Of a DNA stretch of 64,000 nucleotides, positions 24,815-37,848 are shown piece by piece. The notes below the pieces were generated by a model. That model was not told the origin of the DNA. It saw only the letters and a list, made by a program, of their open reading frames with translations, and did no database searches. Both the position numbers and the translations under genes were made by a program. Origin of the DNA: Geothrix edaphica. GTDB taxonomy: Bacteria; Acidobacteriota; Holophagae; Holophagales; Holophagaceae. Location of the stretch: assembly GCF_030268045.1 (NCBI RefSeq), contig NZ_BSDC01000002.1, positions 372,001 to 436,000 on the forward strand, in the 5' to 3' direction. Positions within the stretch are counted from its first letter, which is position 1, and each line of letters opens with the position of its first letter.

Positions 24815-25777
24815 TCACTCCGCAGGAGCAGGCCCTGCCGATCCCGCTTCCTCCCGCAGCCGCGCCACATCCTTGGTCGGCGCATTCCCGAAGTACCGCC
24901 CGTACTCCCGGGCGAACTGCGAGGGGCTCTGGTAGCCCACGCGGCGGCCGGCGGTGCCGACATCGAGGCGGGTGAGCAGCATGAGGCGCCGCGCTTCCTG
25001 AAGGCGGATGGCCTTCTGGTACTGCAGGGGGCTCATGGCGGTGACGGCCTTGAAGTGCTGGTGGAAGGAGGAGGGGCTCATGTGTACCAAGGTGGCGAGG
25101 CGCTCCACATCCAGCGGCTGGTCGAAGTGGGCGCGGACCCAGGCCACGGCCTTGGAGACCCGGTGGAGCTGGCTCTCCTCCTGCCCGATCAGCGCCACCC
25201 GCGGGCCCAGCGGGCTCCGCAGGAGCCGGATGAGGATCTCGTCGAGGACGAGCGGGGCCAGGAGCTCCGCCTCGTCGGGCCGGGAGGCCAGCTCCAGCAG
25301 GCGCACCACCGCGTTGATCACCGGCGCGTCCAATTGGTCCACGCAGATGGCGCGGCCCTCGCCCCGGCGGGGCAGGCCGAGGGGGTAGACCCTGGCCGTC
25401 AGGTCGGCGATCCGCGCCGGGTCCAGGTCGATGCGGACGCCGAGGTAGGGCGCCTCCAGGCTGGCCTGGGTGACCTGGGCCGACACGGGGACATCCACGG
25501 AGTAGACCAGCACCCGCGAGGCGTCGTACTCGTAGAGCTCCGGCCCCAGCAGCACCCGCTTCGCGCCCTGGGCCACCAGGCAGAGCGCGGGCCGCTGCAC
25601 GGCGTGGTGGAAGTCCTTGTGGGCGCGGGAGGCCCGGGAGACGTGGACGCCCGGCAGCCGCAGCTCGAAGGTGCCGTCGAAGGGCGCATGGGCCAGCAGC
25701 AGGTCTGCGAGCCGCGCTAAGTCTGGCGAGCCGGAATCGGAGCTCGGGGCCGGAGAGGGATTGGGCGTTCGGCTCAT
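24815..25777 (-). CDS. AraC-family transcriptional regulator
   Basis: 320 residues. The N-terminal half is the AraC_N type sensor domain ([41 protein letters not shown] pattern), the C-terminal 100 residues carry two helix-turn-helix motifs ([22 protein letters not shown] and [25 protein letters not shown]). Regulators of this type (YqhC is the known example) control aldehyde- and quinone-detoxifying oxidoreductases, and three such genes lie just upstream on the same strand with gaps of 22, 35 and 61 bases. It probably activates them in response to electrophiles. Confidence 0.9.
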   Translation of the reverse strand: MSRTPNPSPAPSSDSGSPDLARLADLLLAHAPFDGTFELRLPGVHVSRASRAHKDFHHAVQRPALCLVAQGAKRVLLGPELYEYDASRVLVYSVDVPVSAQVTQASLEAPYLGVRIDLDPARIADLTARVYPLGLPRRGEGRAICVDQLDAPVINAVVRLLELASRPDEAELLAPLVLDEILIRLLRSPLGPRVALIGQEESQLHRVSKAVAWVRAHFDQPLDVERLATLVHMSPSSFHQHFKAVTAMSPLQYQKAIRLQEARRLMLLTRLDVGTAGRRVGYQSPSQFAREYGRYFGNAPTKDVARLREEAGSAGPAPAE

Positions 25778-25838
25778 GGAAAGGTCCCGAGACAAGATCT
25801 CACGCCTGGGCCACAGCATGCGGCCGCGGGTCGAGTGT

Positions 25839-26429
25839 TTACAGGCAGTGTGTCTCCAGGTGCCGCTCGTAGTCCTCAAGCGCGCGCGGAATATCCGGCG
25901 CCTTGAAGATGTCGAACACCCCGTAGTCCGGGAGGATGTCGAACCCCATGAACTTGTAGTTCGAGGTGATGTGGAGGAACAGGTCGGCCGTTCCCTTGCC
26001 GCCGTACAGCACGCCGGTGGGGTTGTCGAAGGCCTCTCTTGGGGCATTCCAGGTGGCGGAGATCATGAAGGCCCGCCCCTGCATGAGGCCACCCGTCCCG
26101 TACTGCCAGCCCGGATCCTGGCGCGTGCGGCCATCGCCTTCGAGCAGGACCTTGGTGGTCAGCCCAGCGTTGAAGACTTCATCCACGTATTTCTTGTAGA
26201 TCCACGGCGCGGAGAACCAGTTCACCGGCGTCTGGAGGATCACCAGGTCGGCGGCCACGTGCTTCCCCACCTCTTCTTCCGGGTCATAGCCGCGCTCGAT
26301 GTAGGTCTCGGCGACCTGATGTCCGCGTGCCAGGAAGAAGGCCTTCGCCTGGTCCATGAAGGCGAGATTCAGCTTGCCCTCGGACCATCCGGGATAGGTG
26401 AGGTGGGCATTGATGATGAGAACGTTCAT
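25839..26429 (-). CDS. mdaB: NAD(P)H quinone oxidoreductase, MdaB-like
   Basis: 196-residue flavodoxin-fold FAD enzyme that reduces quinones by two electrons. Recognisable parts are [47 protein letters not shown] and [21 protein letters not shown], as in MdaB. Cytosolic. Third gene of the four-gene oxidoreductase/araC set. Confidence 0.92.
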   Translation of the reverse strand: MNVLIINAHLTYPGWSEGKLNLAFMDQAKAFFLARGHQVAETYIERGYDPEEEVGKHVAADLVILQTPVNWFSAPWIYKKYVDEVFNAGLTTKVLLEGDGRTRQDPGWQYGTGGLMQGRAFMISATWNAPREAFDNPTGVLYGGKGTADLFLHITSNYKFMGFDILPDYGVFDIFKAPDIPRALEDYERHLETHCL

Positions 26430-26464
26430 GGGTCTGACTCCCTCGTTTCCTGGCTTCCTTCCGA

Positions 26465-28538
<2,074 letters not shown>

Positions 28539-28687
28539 TGCTTCCTCCGTGCCTGGGCGAGGTCGGGCCTCGACCGGTGTGGCGACAGAAGGAAGTCTAG
28601 GAACGGATGGACCTCCGGATTTGCCTATTACTCCTAACTTCTAGCCCGAAACTCCAGGGAGATGGTGGACACCCCCGGCACCTCCAT

Positions 28688-28726
28688 CCGCAGAAAAGCC
28701 CCCGCGGCGCGGGGGCTTTTCTGCGG
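28688..28726. terminator. Terminator downstream of the dicarboxylate transporter gene
   Basis: CCGCAGAAAAGCCCCCGC-GGC-GCGGGGGCTTTTCTGCGG, an 18-pair perfect stem with internal A and T runs, working on either strand. It lies 34 bases past the transporter stop and separates it from the oxidoreductase set. Confidence 0.9.
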
Positions 28727-28759
28727 TGAAGAACGAACGTTCCCGTTCGTGCTCAGGTC

Positions 28760-30067
28760 CTATTCCATCTCGTTCGCCAGGACTGGCACTTCAACCACAG
28801 GAGTGACCTCCTTGGACTTGCCCAGGACGGCGTGGAACCGGTCCCAGTCCAGCTCCTTCTCCCAGCTGGCCATCACCACGGCGGCGATGCAGTTGCCGAT
28901 GTGGTTGGTGATGGCGCGGGCTTCGGACATGAACTTGTCGATGCCCAGGATGAGGGCCATGCCGGCCACGGGGATGCCGGGCACCACCGCCAGGGTGGCG
29001 GCCAGGGTGATGAAGCCCGAGCCGGTGACGCCGGCGGCACCCTTGCTGGTGATCATCGCCACCACCAGGATGCCCAGCTGCTGGCCCAGGGTGAGCTCGA
29101 TGCCCAGGGCCTGGGCGATGAAGAGCGAGGCCAGGGTCATGTAGATGTTGGTGCCATCCAGGTTGAAGGAATAGCCCGTGGGGATAACCAGCCCGACGAT
29201 GGACTTGGACAGGCCCAGCTTCTCCATCTTCTCCATGAGGGGGATCAGCGCGGACTCGGAGGAGCTGGTGGCCATGACCAGCAGCAGCTCATCCTTGATG
29301 TAGCCCACCACCTTGAAGATGTTGAAGCCCGCCAACCGCGCGATGAGGCCCAGCACGAGGAAGATGAAGACGGCACAGGTCGCGTAGAAGAGGAAGATGA
29401 GCTGCGCCATGGGCACCAGCGACTTCAGCCCGAACTTGCCGATGGTGTAGGCGATGGCCGCACCGGCGCCCAGGGGGGCGAGGTAGAGGATCTGGTGCAT
29501 GACGCCGAAGAACATCTTGCTGACGTTCTCCAGGAAGCCGATGAGGGGCGCCTTGTGCTTCTCGCTGAGGGCCGCCACGGAGAAGCCGAGCAGCACGGAG
29601 ATCAGGAGCACCTGCAGGATGTCGCCATCGGTGAAGGCGCTGAACATGGTCTTGGGGATCATCTTCAGCAGGTGGTCCGTGATGGTCAGGTGCTGGGCCT
29701 GGGTCACGTAGTTGGCCACGAGCTTGGGATCGAGCTTGGCGGGATCCGCATGGAAGCTCCGGCCGGGCCCGAACACGTTGGCCATGACGAGGCCGATCAC
29801 CAGCGCCAGGGTGCTGACGATCTCGAAGTAGAGGATGGCCTTGCCGCCCACGCGGCCGGCCTTCTTGATGCTGCCGGAGCCCGCGATGCCCAGCACCACG
29901 CTGCAGAGGATCACCGGGGGGATGAGCATCTTGATGAGGGCGATGAAGCCGTCGGCCACGGGCTGCATCTTCACGGCCACGCCGGGGTAGAAGTGCCCCA
30001 GCAGCGCGCCGAGGACGATCATGAGGGCGACCCAGTTGTACAGTTTTGATGCAGCTCGCTTGAACAT
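28760..30067 (-). CDS. dctA: Dicarboxylate/amino acid:cation symporter (DctA/GltP family)
   Basis: 435-residue inner-membrane symporter of the DAACS family, importing C4-dicarboxylates or Glu/Asp with protons or sodium. Family markers: the serine-rich hairpin ATSSSESALIPLMEKMEKLG, the NLDGTNIYMTLASLFIAQALG segment of TM7, and GAAGVTGSGFITLAATLA; about eight membrane helices. ATG 30067 has AAAGGAG six bases upstream; the longer frame upstream is not protein-like. It lies 231 bases downstream of a DcuS/DcuR-like two-component pair on the same strand, which suggests C4-dicarboxylates as cargo. Confidence 0.92.
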   Translation of the reverse strand: MFKRAASKLYNWVALMIVLGALLGHFYPGVAVKMQPVADGFIALIKMLIPPVILCSVVLGIAGSGSIKKAGRVGGKAILYFEIVSTLALVIGLVMANVFGPGRSFHADPAKLDPKLVANYVTQAQHLTITDHLLKMIPKTMFSAFTDGDILQVLLISVLLGFSVAALSEKHKAPLIGFLENVSKMFFGVMHQILYLAPLGAGAAIAYTIGKFGLKSLVPMAQLIFLFYATCAVFIFLVLGLIARLAGFNIFKVVGYIKDELLLVMATSSSESALIPLMEKMEKLGLSKSIVGLVIPTGYSFNLDGTNIYMTLASLFIAQALGIELTLGQQLGILVVAMITSKGAAGVTGSGFITLAATLAVVPGIPVAGMALILGIDKFMSEARAITNHIGNCIAAVVMASWEKELDWDRFHAVLGKSKEVTPVVEVPVLANEME

Positions 30068-30298
30068 GCTTGCTCCTTTCAGAAATCCGGCCATGGACGA
30101 TCGGCGGCCCTGGGCGGGCCGGATGTGGACAAGGTGGGAAAGATGCCAGGTTGGAGGCGCGCGCCGGGGAAGGGGACCGGTTCCGAGCAGCATCCTGCTC
30201 ACGCGACCTACGGGTGGTTTGCCCAATTCTGGGTGACCTGGCCGGAGGGCGGTCGTTCTGGAAGTTGATTCCGGGAATTGAAACTTTTGTAAGCGGCC

Positions 30299-31015
30299 TC
30301 AGAGGAAGCGCTTCGCCTCGCGCAGGTAGGCCTTCTGCAGCTGGAACCGGTGGACCGGCCGCCCCCCCGTGCCGTACCCGGGCTCCATGCGCAGCACCTT
30401 GAGGGTGCAGAGGAACTCGAAGTACTTCCGCACGGACACCCTGGAGATGCCCACCTGCTGGCCGATCTCCTCGCTGGTGAACCAGGGGGAGGCTCCCTCC
30501 CATGCGGCGATGACCTTCAGGACCTTGTCGAGGGTGTTCCGGTCGAGACCCTTGGGAAGCGCCTCCGCCTTGCCCGCTTCCGGGGCCCGGCGGGCCAGAC
30601 GCTTGTCGAGCTCAGCCTGGTCGAGGGCCTGGCCATCCCGGATCAGGCGGCGGGTCTCGCCGTAGCGCTCCAGGGCCTGCTTGAGGCGCTCGAACTCGAA
30701 GGGCTTGATGAGGTAGTCCACGGCGCCGAGCTTCAGGGCCCGGTCGATGGTCGCCGCATCCCGCGCGGCGGTCACGAAGATCACGTCCACGTCCAGGGCC
30801 CGCCGCCGGATGGCCTCCATGAGCTCGATGCCGCTCTGCCCGGGCATGAAGATGTCCAGCAGCAGGAGGTCCACCGTGTGGCTCTGCAGCAGGTCGAGGG
30901 CCTCGGCGGCGCTCCGGGCGGAGGCCACGGTCTCGAAGCCCGGCACGCGGCTGAGGTACATCCGGTTGAGCTCGGCCACCATGGGATCGTCTTCGACCAG
31001 CAGCACCCGGATCAT
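30299..31015 (-). CDS. CitB/DcuR-family response regulator
   Basis: 238 residues. Receiver domain 1-120 with acidic pair EDD, phosphoacceptor Asp in LLLLDIFMPGQSG, Thr in FVTAA and Lys in YLIKPFEF. The C-terminal DNA-binding part has EEIGQQVGISRVSVRKYFEFL, typical of the DcuR/CitB/DctR group. It overlaps the kinase gene by ATGA. The nearby transporter gene, 231 bases further on, is the probable target. Confidence 0.93.
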   Translation of the reverse strand: MIRVLLVEDDPMVAELNRMYLSRVPGFETVASARSAAEALDLLQSHTVDLLLLDIFMPGQSGIELMEAIRRRALDVDVIFVTAARDAATIDRALKLGAVDYLIKPFEFERLKQALERYGETRRLIRDGQALDQAELDKRLARRAPEAGKAEALPKGLDRNTLDKVLKVIAAWEGASPWFTSEEIGQQVGISRVSVRKYFEFLCTLKVLRMEPGYGTGGRPVHRFQLQKAYLREAKRFL

Positions 31016-32625
31016 GGTTCCTCCCCGGGGAACAGGGTGAACGTGGCCGTGAAGACGGCGCCGCCGCCCTCGCGGTTCGCCGCCACCAGCCGCCCGCCCC
31101 GCCCCTCGATGGCCCGGGCGGCCTGCCAGAGGCCGAAGCCGCGGTTCTCACCCTTGGTGGAGAAGCCCAGCGTGAAGGGCCGGGCGAGCACTTCCTCGGG
31201 CAGCCCTGGCCCGCTGTCCGCAACAGACAGGTGCAGGAGCGCTCCCTCGGGCCGGAGGGACACGTGGATCTCGCGGCGGGTGCCGTCGCCGATGGCTTCG
31301 ACCGCATTTTCCAGCAGGTTGCCGAGCACGGTGACGAGGTCGTGGGAGGCGGCGTCATCGGGACAGGGAGGCAGCGAGGCGTCCTGGTCCAGCTCCATGA
31401 GGATGTTCTGCTCCCGCGCCGAGGCGAACCGGGCCAGCAGGAAGCCTGCGACGACAGGATCCTTGATGCGCTGGACCACGAAGCCCACCTCGTCGTCCAG
31501 GCGCCCCACCACGCCCGTGATGTAGGCCTTGAGGCGCTCGTACTCCTCCAGCCGCACCAGCCCGAGGATCACGTGCAGCTTGTTCATGAACTCGTGGGCC
31601 TGGGCCCGGAGGGCGTTGGCGTAGAGGCGGACACCCGTGAGCTGCTCCGCCAGCCGGTTCATCTCGGTGATGTCGCGGAAGGTGGCCAGGGCCCCGGTGA
31701 TGCGGCCGTCCACCAGCACGGGCACCCGGTTCGTCAGGATCTTCAGGCCCAGGATATCGCCCTCCTGGTCGTACTCCGCCTGCCCCGTCTCCATGACCGT
31801 GCCGAGGCGTGAGCTGGGCAGGACCTCCTCCACCGGGTGGCCCACCAGCTCGCCGTGGCTGCCCGCCAGGGCGAACAGTCGCAGGGCCTCCTCGTTGACG
31901 ATGGTGACCACCAGCTCCCGGTTCACCCCGATGATGCCCTCCCGCACCGAGTGCAGCATGGCGTTGCGCTGCTGCAGCAGGGTGGAGATCTCCTGGGGCT
32001 CCATCCCCATCAGGATCCGCTTGATGCGGCCGGCCAGGTAGGCCGCGCCCAGGATCCCGGCCGCGAAGCCGATGAGGCCGCCGAACAGGATCCGCTTCTG
32101 CACGCTTACGATGGCCCGGTCCAGCCCCGACTGGAGGAGGCCCACGGCCACGGCCCCCACCTGCCGGTCGCCCTGCCGGACGGGCGTGAAGGCGCGCAGG
32201 GAGACCCCCAGCGTGCCCTGGGCCACCGAGAGGTAGGCGCGCCCGCGGTAGACCTCCGCATCATCGCCGCCCACGAACCGGGCCCCGATCAGGGACGCGT
32301 TGGGATGGGAGAGCCGGAGGCCGTTCATGTCCATCACCACGACGTAGTCCACGCCCGCCTCGGCCCGGAGCCGCTCCGCCAGGGCCTGGATCTGGGCCGG
32401 CGGCCGCTGGCCCGCCAGGCCTTCGCGCACCGTCTCCGACTCGGCCATGACCCGGGACAGCAGGGTCACTTTGCCGCTCAGGGCCTCCCGCGCCTGCTGT
32501 TCCATCTTCCAGTCCACCAGGACGCCCGTCACCAGCAGGGCCAGGCCCAGAATCAGGCTGACCAGGAGGGTGATCCTGGTCCTGAGCTGGAGGAAGGGGC
32601 GCGTCCGGGGCATGGTAGGGACCAT
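31012..32625 (-). CDS. DcuS/CitA-family sensor histidine kinase
   Basis: 537 residues. Membrane helices at about 17-38 and 178-200 flank a periplasmic PAS-like (CitA-type) sensor domain with VDYVVVMDMNGLRLSHPN, typical for C4-dicarboxylate or citrate ligands. A cytoplasmic PAS (about 210-320) follows, then the phosphoacceptor region with QAHEFMNKLHVILGLVRL (the HEFxN His box of this family) and the ATPase lid DSGPGLPEEVL ... GFGLWQAARAIEGRGG. ATG 32625 or 32613 may be used; neither has a strong ribosome site. Pairs with the overlapping response regulator. Confidence 0.93.
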   Translation of the reverse strand: MVPTMPRTRPFLQLRTRITLLVSLILGLALLVTGVLVDWKMEQQAREALSGKVTLLSRVMAESETVREGLAGQRPPAQIQALAERLRAEAGVDYVVVMDMNGLRLSHPNASLIGARFVGGDDAEVYRGRAYLSVAQGTLGVSLRAFTPVRQGDRQVGAVAVGLLQSGLDRAIVSVQKRILFGGLIGFAAGILGAAYLAGRIKRILMGMEPQEISTLLQQRNAMLHSVREGIIGVNRELVVTIVNEEALRLFALAGSHGELVGHPVEEVLPSSRLGTVMETGQAEYDQEGDILGLKILTNRVPVLVDGRITGALATFRDITEMNRLAEQLTGVRLYANALRAQAHEFMNKLHVILGLVRLEEYERLKAYITGVVGRLDDEVGFVVQRIKDPVVAGFLLARFASAREQNILMELDQDASLPPCPDDAASHDLVTVLGNLLENAVEAIGDGTRREIHVSLRPEGALLHLSVADSGPGLPEEVLARPFTLGFSTKGENRGFGLWQAARAIEGRGGRLVAANREGGGAVFTATFTLFPGEEP

Positions 32626-32707
32626 CGTACGGTGGAAGGCCCCGGAACGGCGAAGCCGTCAGGGGAATGGTCGCTCATTGCAAGCGGGGACCCTCCCCGG
32701 AAACGGC

Positions 32708-33991
32708 TCACATCCCCGTCATCAGGCGGTCCAGGTAGCGCGACTTCAGCTGCCTGGAGGCCAGGGCCTGCTTGAGGGGCGGGAGCTTGAGCACCGCGCC
32801 CAGGAGGGCCCCGACGGCGCGGTGGCCGTAGCCGGACTGCCCGTCCACCAGGAGCTCGGCCAGCTGGCCCCGCTCCAGGGCCATCAGGACGGTCCGGTGG
32901 GCGGTGTTGGCGGGCGTGAGCACCCGCGCCCGACGAGACTTCAACCGAATCGCGTCTTTCGCACAGGCCCGGACGCACACGCCGCAGCCCAGGCAGCGCT
33001 CCTCGTCCAGCTGGGCGCGCTTCCCCGCCGGGTGGTGGGGGTCGTGAGCCGACACGAGGCTGAGCGCCTCCACGGGGCAGGCGTTGACGCACCTGCCGCA
33101 GCCATTGCAGCAGTCGGTGGCCAGCTCCGGCAGGAAGTTGGTGGTGTGGACAGGCTTCATGAAGGCGAACCTCCGCGCGGCGATCATGGCCTCGCAGCAA
33201 CAGCCGCAGCAGTTGCAGATGAAGCTCACCTGCTCCCGGACGTTCTCCCCGAACTGCACCAGGCCCCGCTCCCGGGCCTGCTGGAGCAGGTCGAGGCACT
33301 CGGAGGCCTCCACCCGCCGCGCCACGTGGTGGCGGGTGAGGGAATCCGCGCAGGTGCCGAAGGTCATGCAGATGTCCATGGGCGCGTCGCAGGCCTTCCC
33401 CAGGTGGGCCATCTTGTGGCGGCAGTAGCAGGTGCCGACGCCGATGGCCTTGGCCGAGCGCACCACCTCGCTGGCCCGTTCGTGGTCCAGGACCACCAGG
33501 CTGTCTTCCCGGGGCAGGGCCGTCTCATCCACGAAGACCCGGCCGACCTGGGTCTCGCCATTCGCGAACAGGGCCCGCACGAAGTCCTCCTCCACGTTCA
33601 GGTACTGGTGGAACAGCTCGGCCAGGGCCTTCTGGTCCACGTCCCCGCGCACCCGCATCATGGAGAACTCGAAGAATCCCGCCATGGGTGGGGGCAACAC
33701 GTAGCGCGTCTCCCCGTCCTGCGTGAAGTCCAGCAGCATGGCCCGCTCCGCGAGGGCGTCCAGCGCCGCCTGCGCCCGGTCCTGCGGGATCCTCCAGATG
33801 GCGGCGGCCCGGCGGGCCGTGAAGGGGCGGATGGGGACCTGGGCCAGCAGATCGGCTTCCTCCTCGCTCACCAGCAGGCGGAGGATCTGGAACAGCCGTT
33901 CGGAAGGCGGGGCGCCCTGGGGAAAGCGGTTCAGGCGGGCCACCAGGCGCTCGTAGGTGCCGTGGCCGGGGTGGAGGGTGGCGTGGCCCAT
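32708..33991 (-). CDS. 4Fe-4S ferredoxin-type protein with N-terminal winged-helix-like region
   Basis: 427 residues. The N-terminal 110 residues (RLFQILRLLVSEEEADLLAQ, RRAAAIWRIPQDRAQAALDALAERAML) look like a winged-helix module. The middle carries Cys clusters TCYCRHKMAH and FICNCCGCCCEA. Toward the C-terminus are two 4Fe-4S motifs, CCNGCGRCVNACP and CLGCGVCVRACAKD. It is a likely electron carrier or Fe-S redox subunit; similar proteins often sit near oxidoreductases. It is divergent from the molybdopterin enzyme with 116 bases between, so they may be co-regulated partners. No membrane segment. Confidence 0.8.
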   Translation of the reverse strand: MGHATLHPGHGTYERLVARLNRFPQGAPPSERLFQILRLLVSEEEADLLAQVPIRPFTARRAAAIWRIPQDRAQAALDALAERAMLLDFTQDGETRYVLPPPMAGFFEFSMMRVRGDVDQKALAELFHQYLNVEEDFVRALFANGETQVGRVFVDETALPREDSLVVLDHERASEVVRSAKAIGVGTCYCRHKMAHLGKACDAPMDICMTFGTCADSLTRHHVARRVEASECLDLLQQARERGLVQFGENVREQVSFICNCCGCCCEAMIAARRFAFMKPVHTTNFLPELATDCCNGCGRCVNACPVEALSLVSAHDPHHPAGKRAQLDEERCLGCGVCVRACAKDAIRLKSRRARVLTPANTAHRTVLMALERGQLAELLVDGQSGYGHRAVGALLGAVLKLPPLKQALASRQLKSRYLDRLMTGM

Positions 33992-34107
33992 GGGGGATTC
34001 CTGCCGTCAGGATAGTCCCGCGGCCGGCCGACGGGGCCCCCCAGGTCAGGGCGGGGCTGGGATTCTTTCCCAGAAAAGCGACAATGGGACCTTCGCCCGG
34101 AGGGCCC

Positions 34108-36156
34108 ATGCCGACCAGCCTCCACCGCTCCGTCTGCCCCTACGACTGCCCCGACGCCTGCGGCCTCCTGGTGACGGTGGAGGAAGGTCGTGCCGTGGCG
34201 GTGGCGGGGGACCCGGAGCATCCCTTCACCCGGGGGGCCCTCTGCCCCAAGATGAACCGCTACCAGGACACGGTGCACCATCCGGAGCGGCTGACGACGC
34301 CGCTCCGCCGGACCGGCGCCAAGGGCGAGGGCGCGTTCGCGCCCGTCTCCTGGGAGGAGGCCCTCGGGGAGATCGCCGAGCGCTGGCGGCGGATCATCGC
34401 CGCGCACGGCGCCGAGGCCATCCTGCCCTACTCCTACGCGGGCACCATGGGCCTCGTCCAGCGCAACGCCGGGCATGCCTTCTTCCATCGCCTGGGAGCC
34501 TCGAAGCTGGACCGCACCATCTGCTCGCCCGCCAAGAGCGAGGGTTGGGCCCTGGTGATGGGCGGCACGCCCGCGCCGCACCCGGACGCCTGCGCCACCA
34601 GCGACCTCATCCTGCTCTGGGGCATCAACGCCGCCGCCACCCAGGTCCACAGCCTCCACGCCGTGCGCGAGGCCAAGCGCAAAGGCGCCCAGGTCTGGCT
34701 CATCGACACCTACGCCCACGCCACCGCGCCCCTCTGCGACCGCGTGGTGCTGGTGCGCCCGGGCACGGACGGGGCTCTGGCCCTGGGCATCCTCCACCTG
34801 CTGGACCGGATGAAGCTCTGCGACGAGGCCTTCCTCGCCGCCCATGTCCAGGGCGCGGCGGAGCTGCGGGAACGCATCCTCCCGGACTACCCGCCTGAGC
34901 GGGTGGAGGCGATCACCGGCGTGCCCGCGGCCACGGTGCGTGAGCTGGCGGAGGCCTATGGCCGCGCCCGCGACCCGCACCTGCGCCCGGGGAACGGGAT
35001 CTCGCGCTACGGCAACGGCGCCATGACCCTGCGCACCCTGGCCTGTCTGCCCGCCTTCGTGGGGGCCTATGCCAAGCCCGGCGGCGGCGCCTTCGCATCC
35101 ACCAGCACCGGCGGCGCCTTCCCCATGCGCCTCATCGAGCGCGAGGACCTGCTGCCCGGCCCCGTCCGCACCCTCAACATGAACCACCTGGGCTGGGCCC
35201 TGAACGAGCTTCGGGACCCGCCGGTGGCCTCGCTCTACGTCTACCACTCGAACCCCGCCGTGGTGGCGCCGGACCAGAACGCCGTGCTGCGCGGCCTGGC
35301 GCGGGAGGACCTCTTCACGGTGGTGCACGAGCGGTTCATGACGGACACGGCACTGTTCGCCGACCTGGTCCTGCCCGCCACCAGCTCGCTGGAGCACAGC
35401 GACCTCTACCGCGCCTACGGCTCCTACTGCGTGCAGCGGGCGCGGCCCGCCGTGGCGCCCGTGGGGGAGAGCCGCTCGAACCTCGAGGTGTTCCAGGCCC
35501 TGGCCCGGGCCATGGGCTTCACGGAAGCGGTGTTCTCGCAGTCCGCGGACAACCTCATCGATGCGCTCCTGGCCGAGCCCCACCCCTGGCGGGCGGGCCT
35601 GGACGAAGGCCGCCTCGCCGCGGGCTTCCCCGTGGAGCTGGATCCGGGCGGCGGTCCGGATCTCCGCTTCCAGACGCCCAGCGGCAAGGTCGAGATCCTC
35701 AACCCCCGCGACCCGGAGCCCCTGCCCCGCTTCCTGCCGCCCCACAGCGCGGGAGACCCGCACCCGCTCCAGCTCGTCACGGCGCCCGCCGTGCAGGGGC
35801 TCAACTCCACCTTCCATGAGCGGGAGGAGCTGCGGCGGCGCATGGGCCGGATGGCCCTCCGGGTGAACCCCGCCGAGGCCGCGGCCCGGGGCCTGGCGGA
35901 CGGCGGTCCGGTGACGGCCTTCAACGGCCTGGGCGAGGTGGCCTTCACCCTGGAGGTGACGGACAAGGTGCCCGCCGGGGTCGCGGTGGCCGAGGGCGTG
36001 TGGTGGCGCCGCTTCGCGCCCGGCGACCGCACCGTGAACGCCCTGACCTCCCAGCGGCTCACGGACCGCGGCGGCGGCAGTACCTTCTACGACAACCGGG
36101 TGGAGGTGCGGGCCGGCTGGTCGGGCGTCCTCCCCGTGCTCAGGGGCCATTCTTGA
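34108..36156 (+). CDS. Molybdopterin-dependent oxidoreductase
   Basis: 682 residues of the DMSO reductase superfamily. The N-terminal Fe-S motif is CPYDCPDACGLL with a fourth Cys in RGALCPKM. Mo-cofactor segments include YSYAGTMGLVQRN, ICSPAKSEGW, DLILLWGINAAATQVHS, and the C-terminal dinucleotide-binding domain with LRVNPAEAAARGLADGGPV. ATG 34108 has GGAGG six bases before it. There is no Tat signal, so it is probably cytoplasmic. The substrate is unknown; this short single-gene form is widespread and poorly characterised. Electron partner candidate: the divergent Fe-S protein. modABC at 59.3-61.9 kb would supply molybdate. Confidence 0.9.
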   Translation: MPTSLHRSVCPYDCPDACGLLVTVEEGRAVAVAGDPEHPFTRGALCPKMNRYQDTVHHPERLTTPLRRTGAKGEGAFAPVSWEEALGEIAERWRRIIAAHGAEAILPYSYAGTMGLVQRNAGHAFFHRLGASKLDRTICSPAKSEGWALVMGGTPAPHPDACATSDLILLWGINAAATQVHSLHAVREAKRKGAQVWLIDTYAHATAPLCDRVVLVRPGTDGALALGILHLLDRMKLCDEAFLAAHVQGAAELRERILPDYPPERVEAITGVPAATVRELAEAYGRARDPHLRPGNGISRYGNGAMTLRTLACLPAFVGAYAKPGGGAFASTSTGGAFPMRLIEREDLLPGPVRTLNMNHLGWALNELRDPPVASLYVYHSNPAVVAPDQNAVLRGLAREDLFTVVHERFMTDTALFADLVLPATSSLEHSDLYRAYGSYCVQRARPAVAPVGESRSNLEVFQALARAMGFTEAVFSQSADNLIDALLAEPHPWRAGLDEGRLAAGFPVELDPGGGPDLRFQTPSGKVEILNPRDPEPLPRFLPPHSAGDPHPLQLVTAPAVQGLNSTFHEREELRRRMGRMALRVNPAEAAARGLADGGPVTAFNGLGEVAFTLEVTDKVPAGVAVAEGVWWRRFAPGDRTVNALTSQRLTDRGGGSTFYDNRVEVRAGWSGVLPVLRGHS

Positions 36157-36168
36157 CGCATCGTCAAG
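36152..36168. promoter_or_regulatory. Palindrome CTTGACG-CAT-CGTCAAG upstream of gdhA
   Basis: A perfect seven-pair dyad with a three-base centre that includes the stop codon of the molybdopterin gene. It lies about 230 bases before gdhA. It could be an operator or a weak terminator; no T run follows. The rest of the 242-base gap shows no clear promoter. Confidence 0.4.
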
Positions 36169-36398
36169 ATAATGCCCTGCGCGCCCATCAAATGGCCCTC
36201 TTTTAGTGCTTCCCATCACCTCTTGATACCTGCCCCTCGCCCGGCCCGGCTCCTGAGGCTAGAGTCATGTCGTCCTGTTTTCGGCCCCTGAACCACGCCG
36301 CGGCAGCCTCGGGACAGGCGCAGCGGCCACCACCTTCAAGACCCCACTCGACCGGAGCTCCGGCTTCGCCTTCACACCCCCTTCCTCCCGGAGGAACC

Positions 36399-37748
<1,350 letters not shown>

Positions 37749-37770
37749 TCGTCCATTGCTTTTCACCAAG

Positions 37771-37810
37771 GCACAAAAAGGGGGGCCGTCCGCGGCCCCC
37801 CTTTTTGTGC
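37771..37810. terminator. Terminator of gdhA
   Basis: GCACAAAAAGGGGGGCCG-TCCG-CGGCCCCCCTTTTTGTGC, a perfect 18-pair stem with a four-base loop and internal A/T runs. It isolates gdhA from the next gene. Confidence 0.93.
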
Positions 37811-37848
37811 CCAGGCAAGTAAACTGCGGTGGAATCGAGGTCCCCCGC

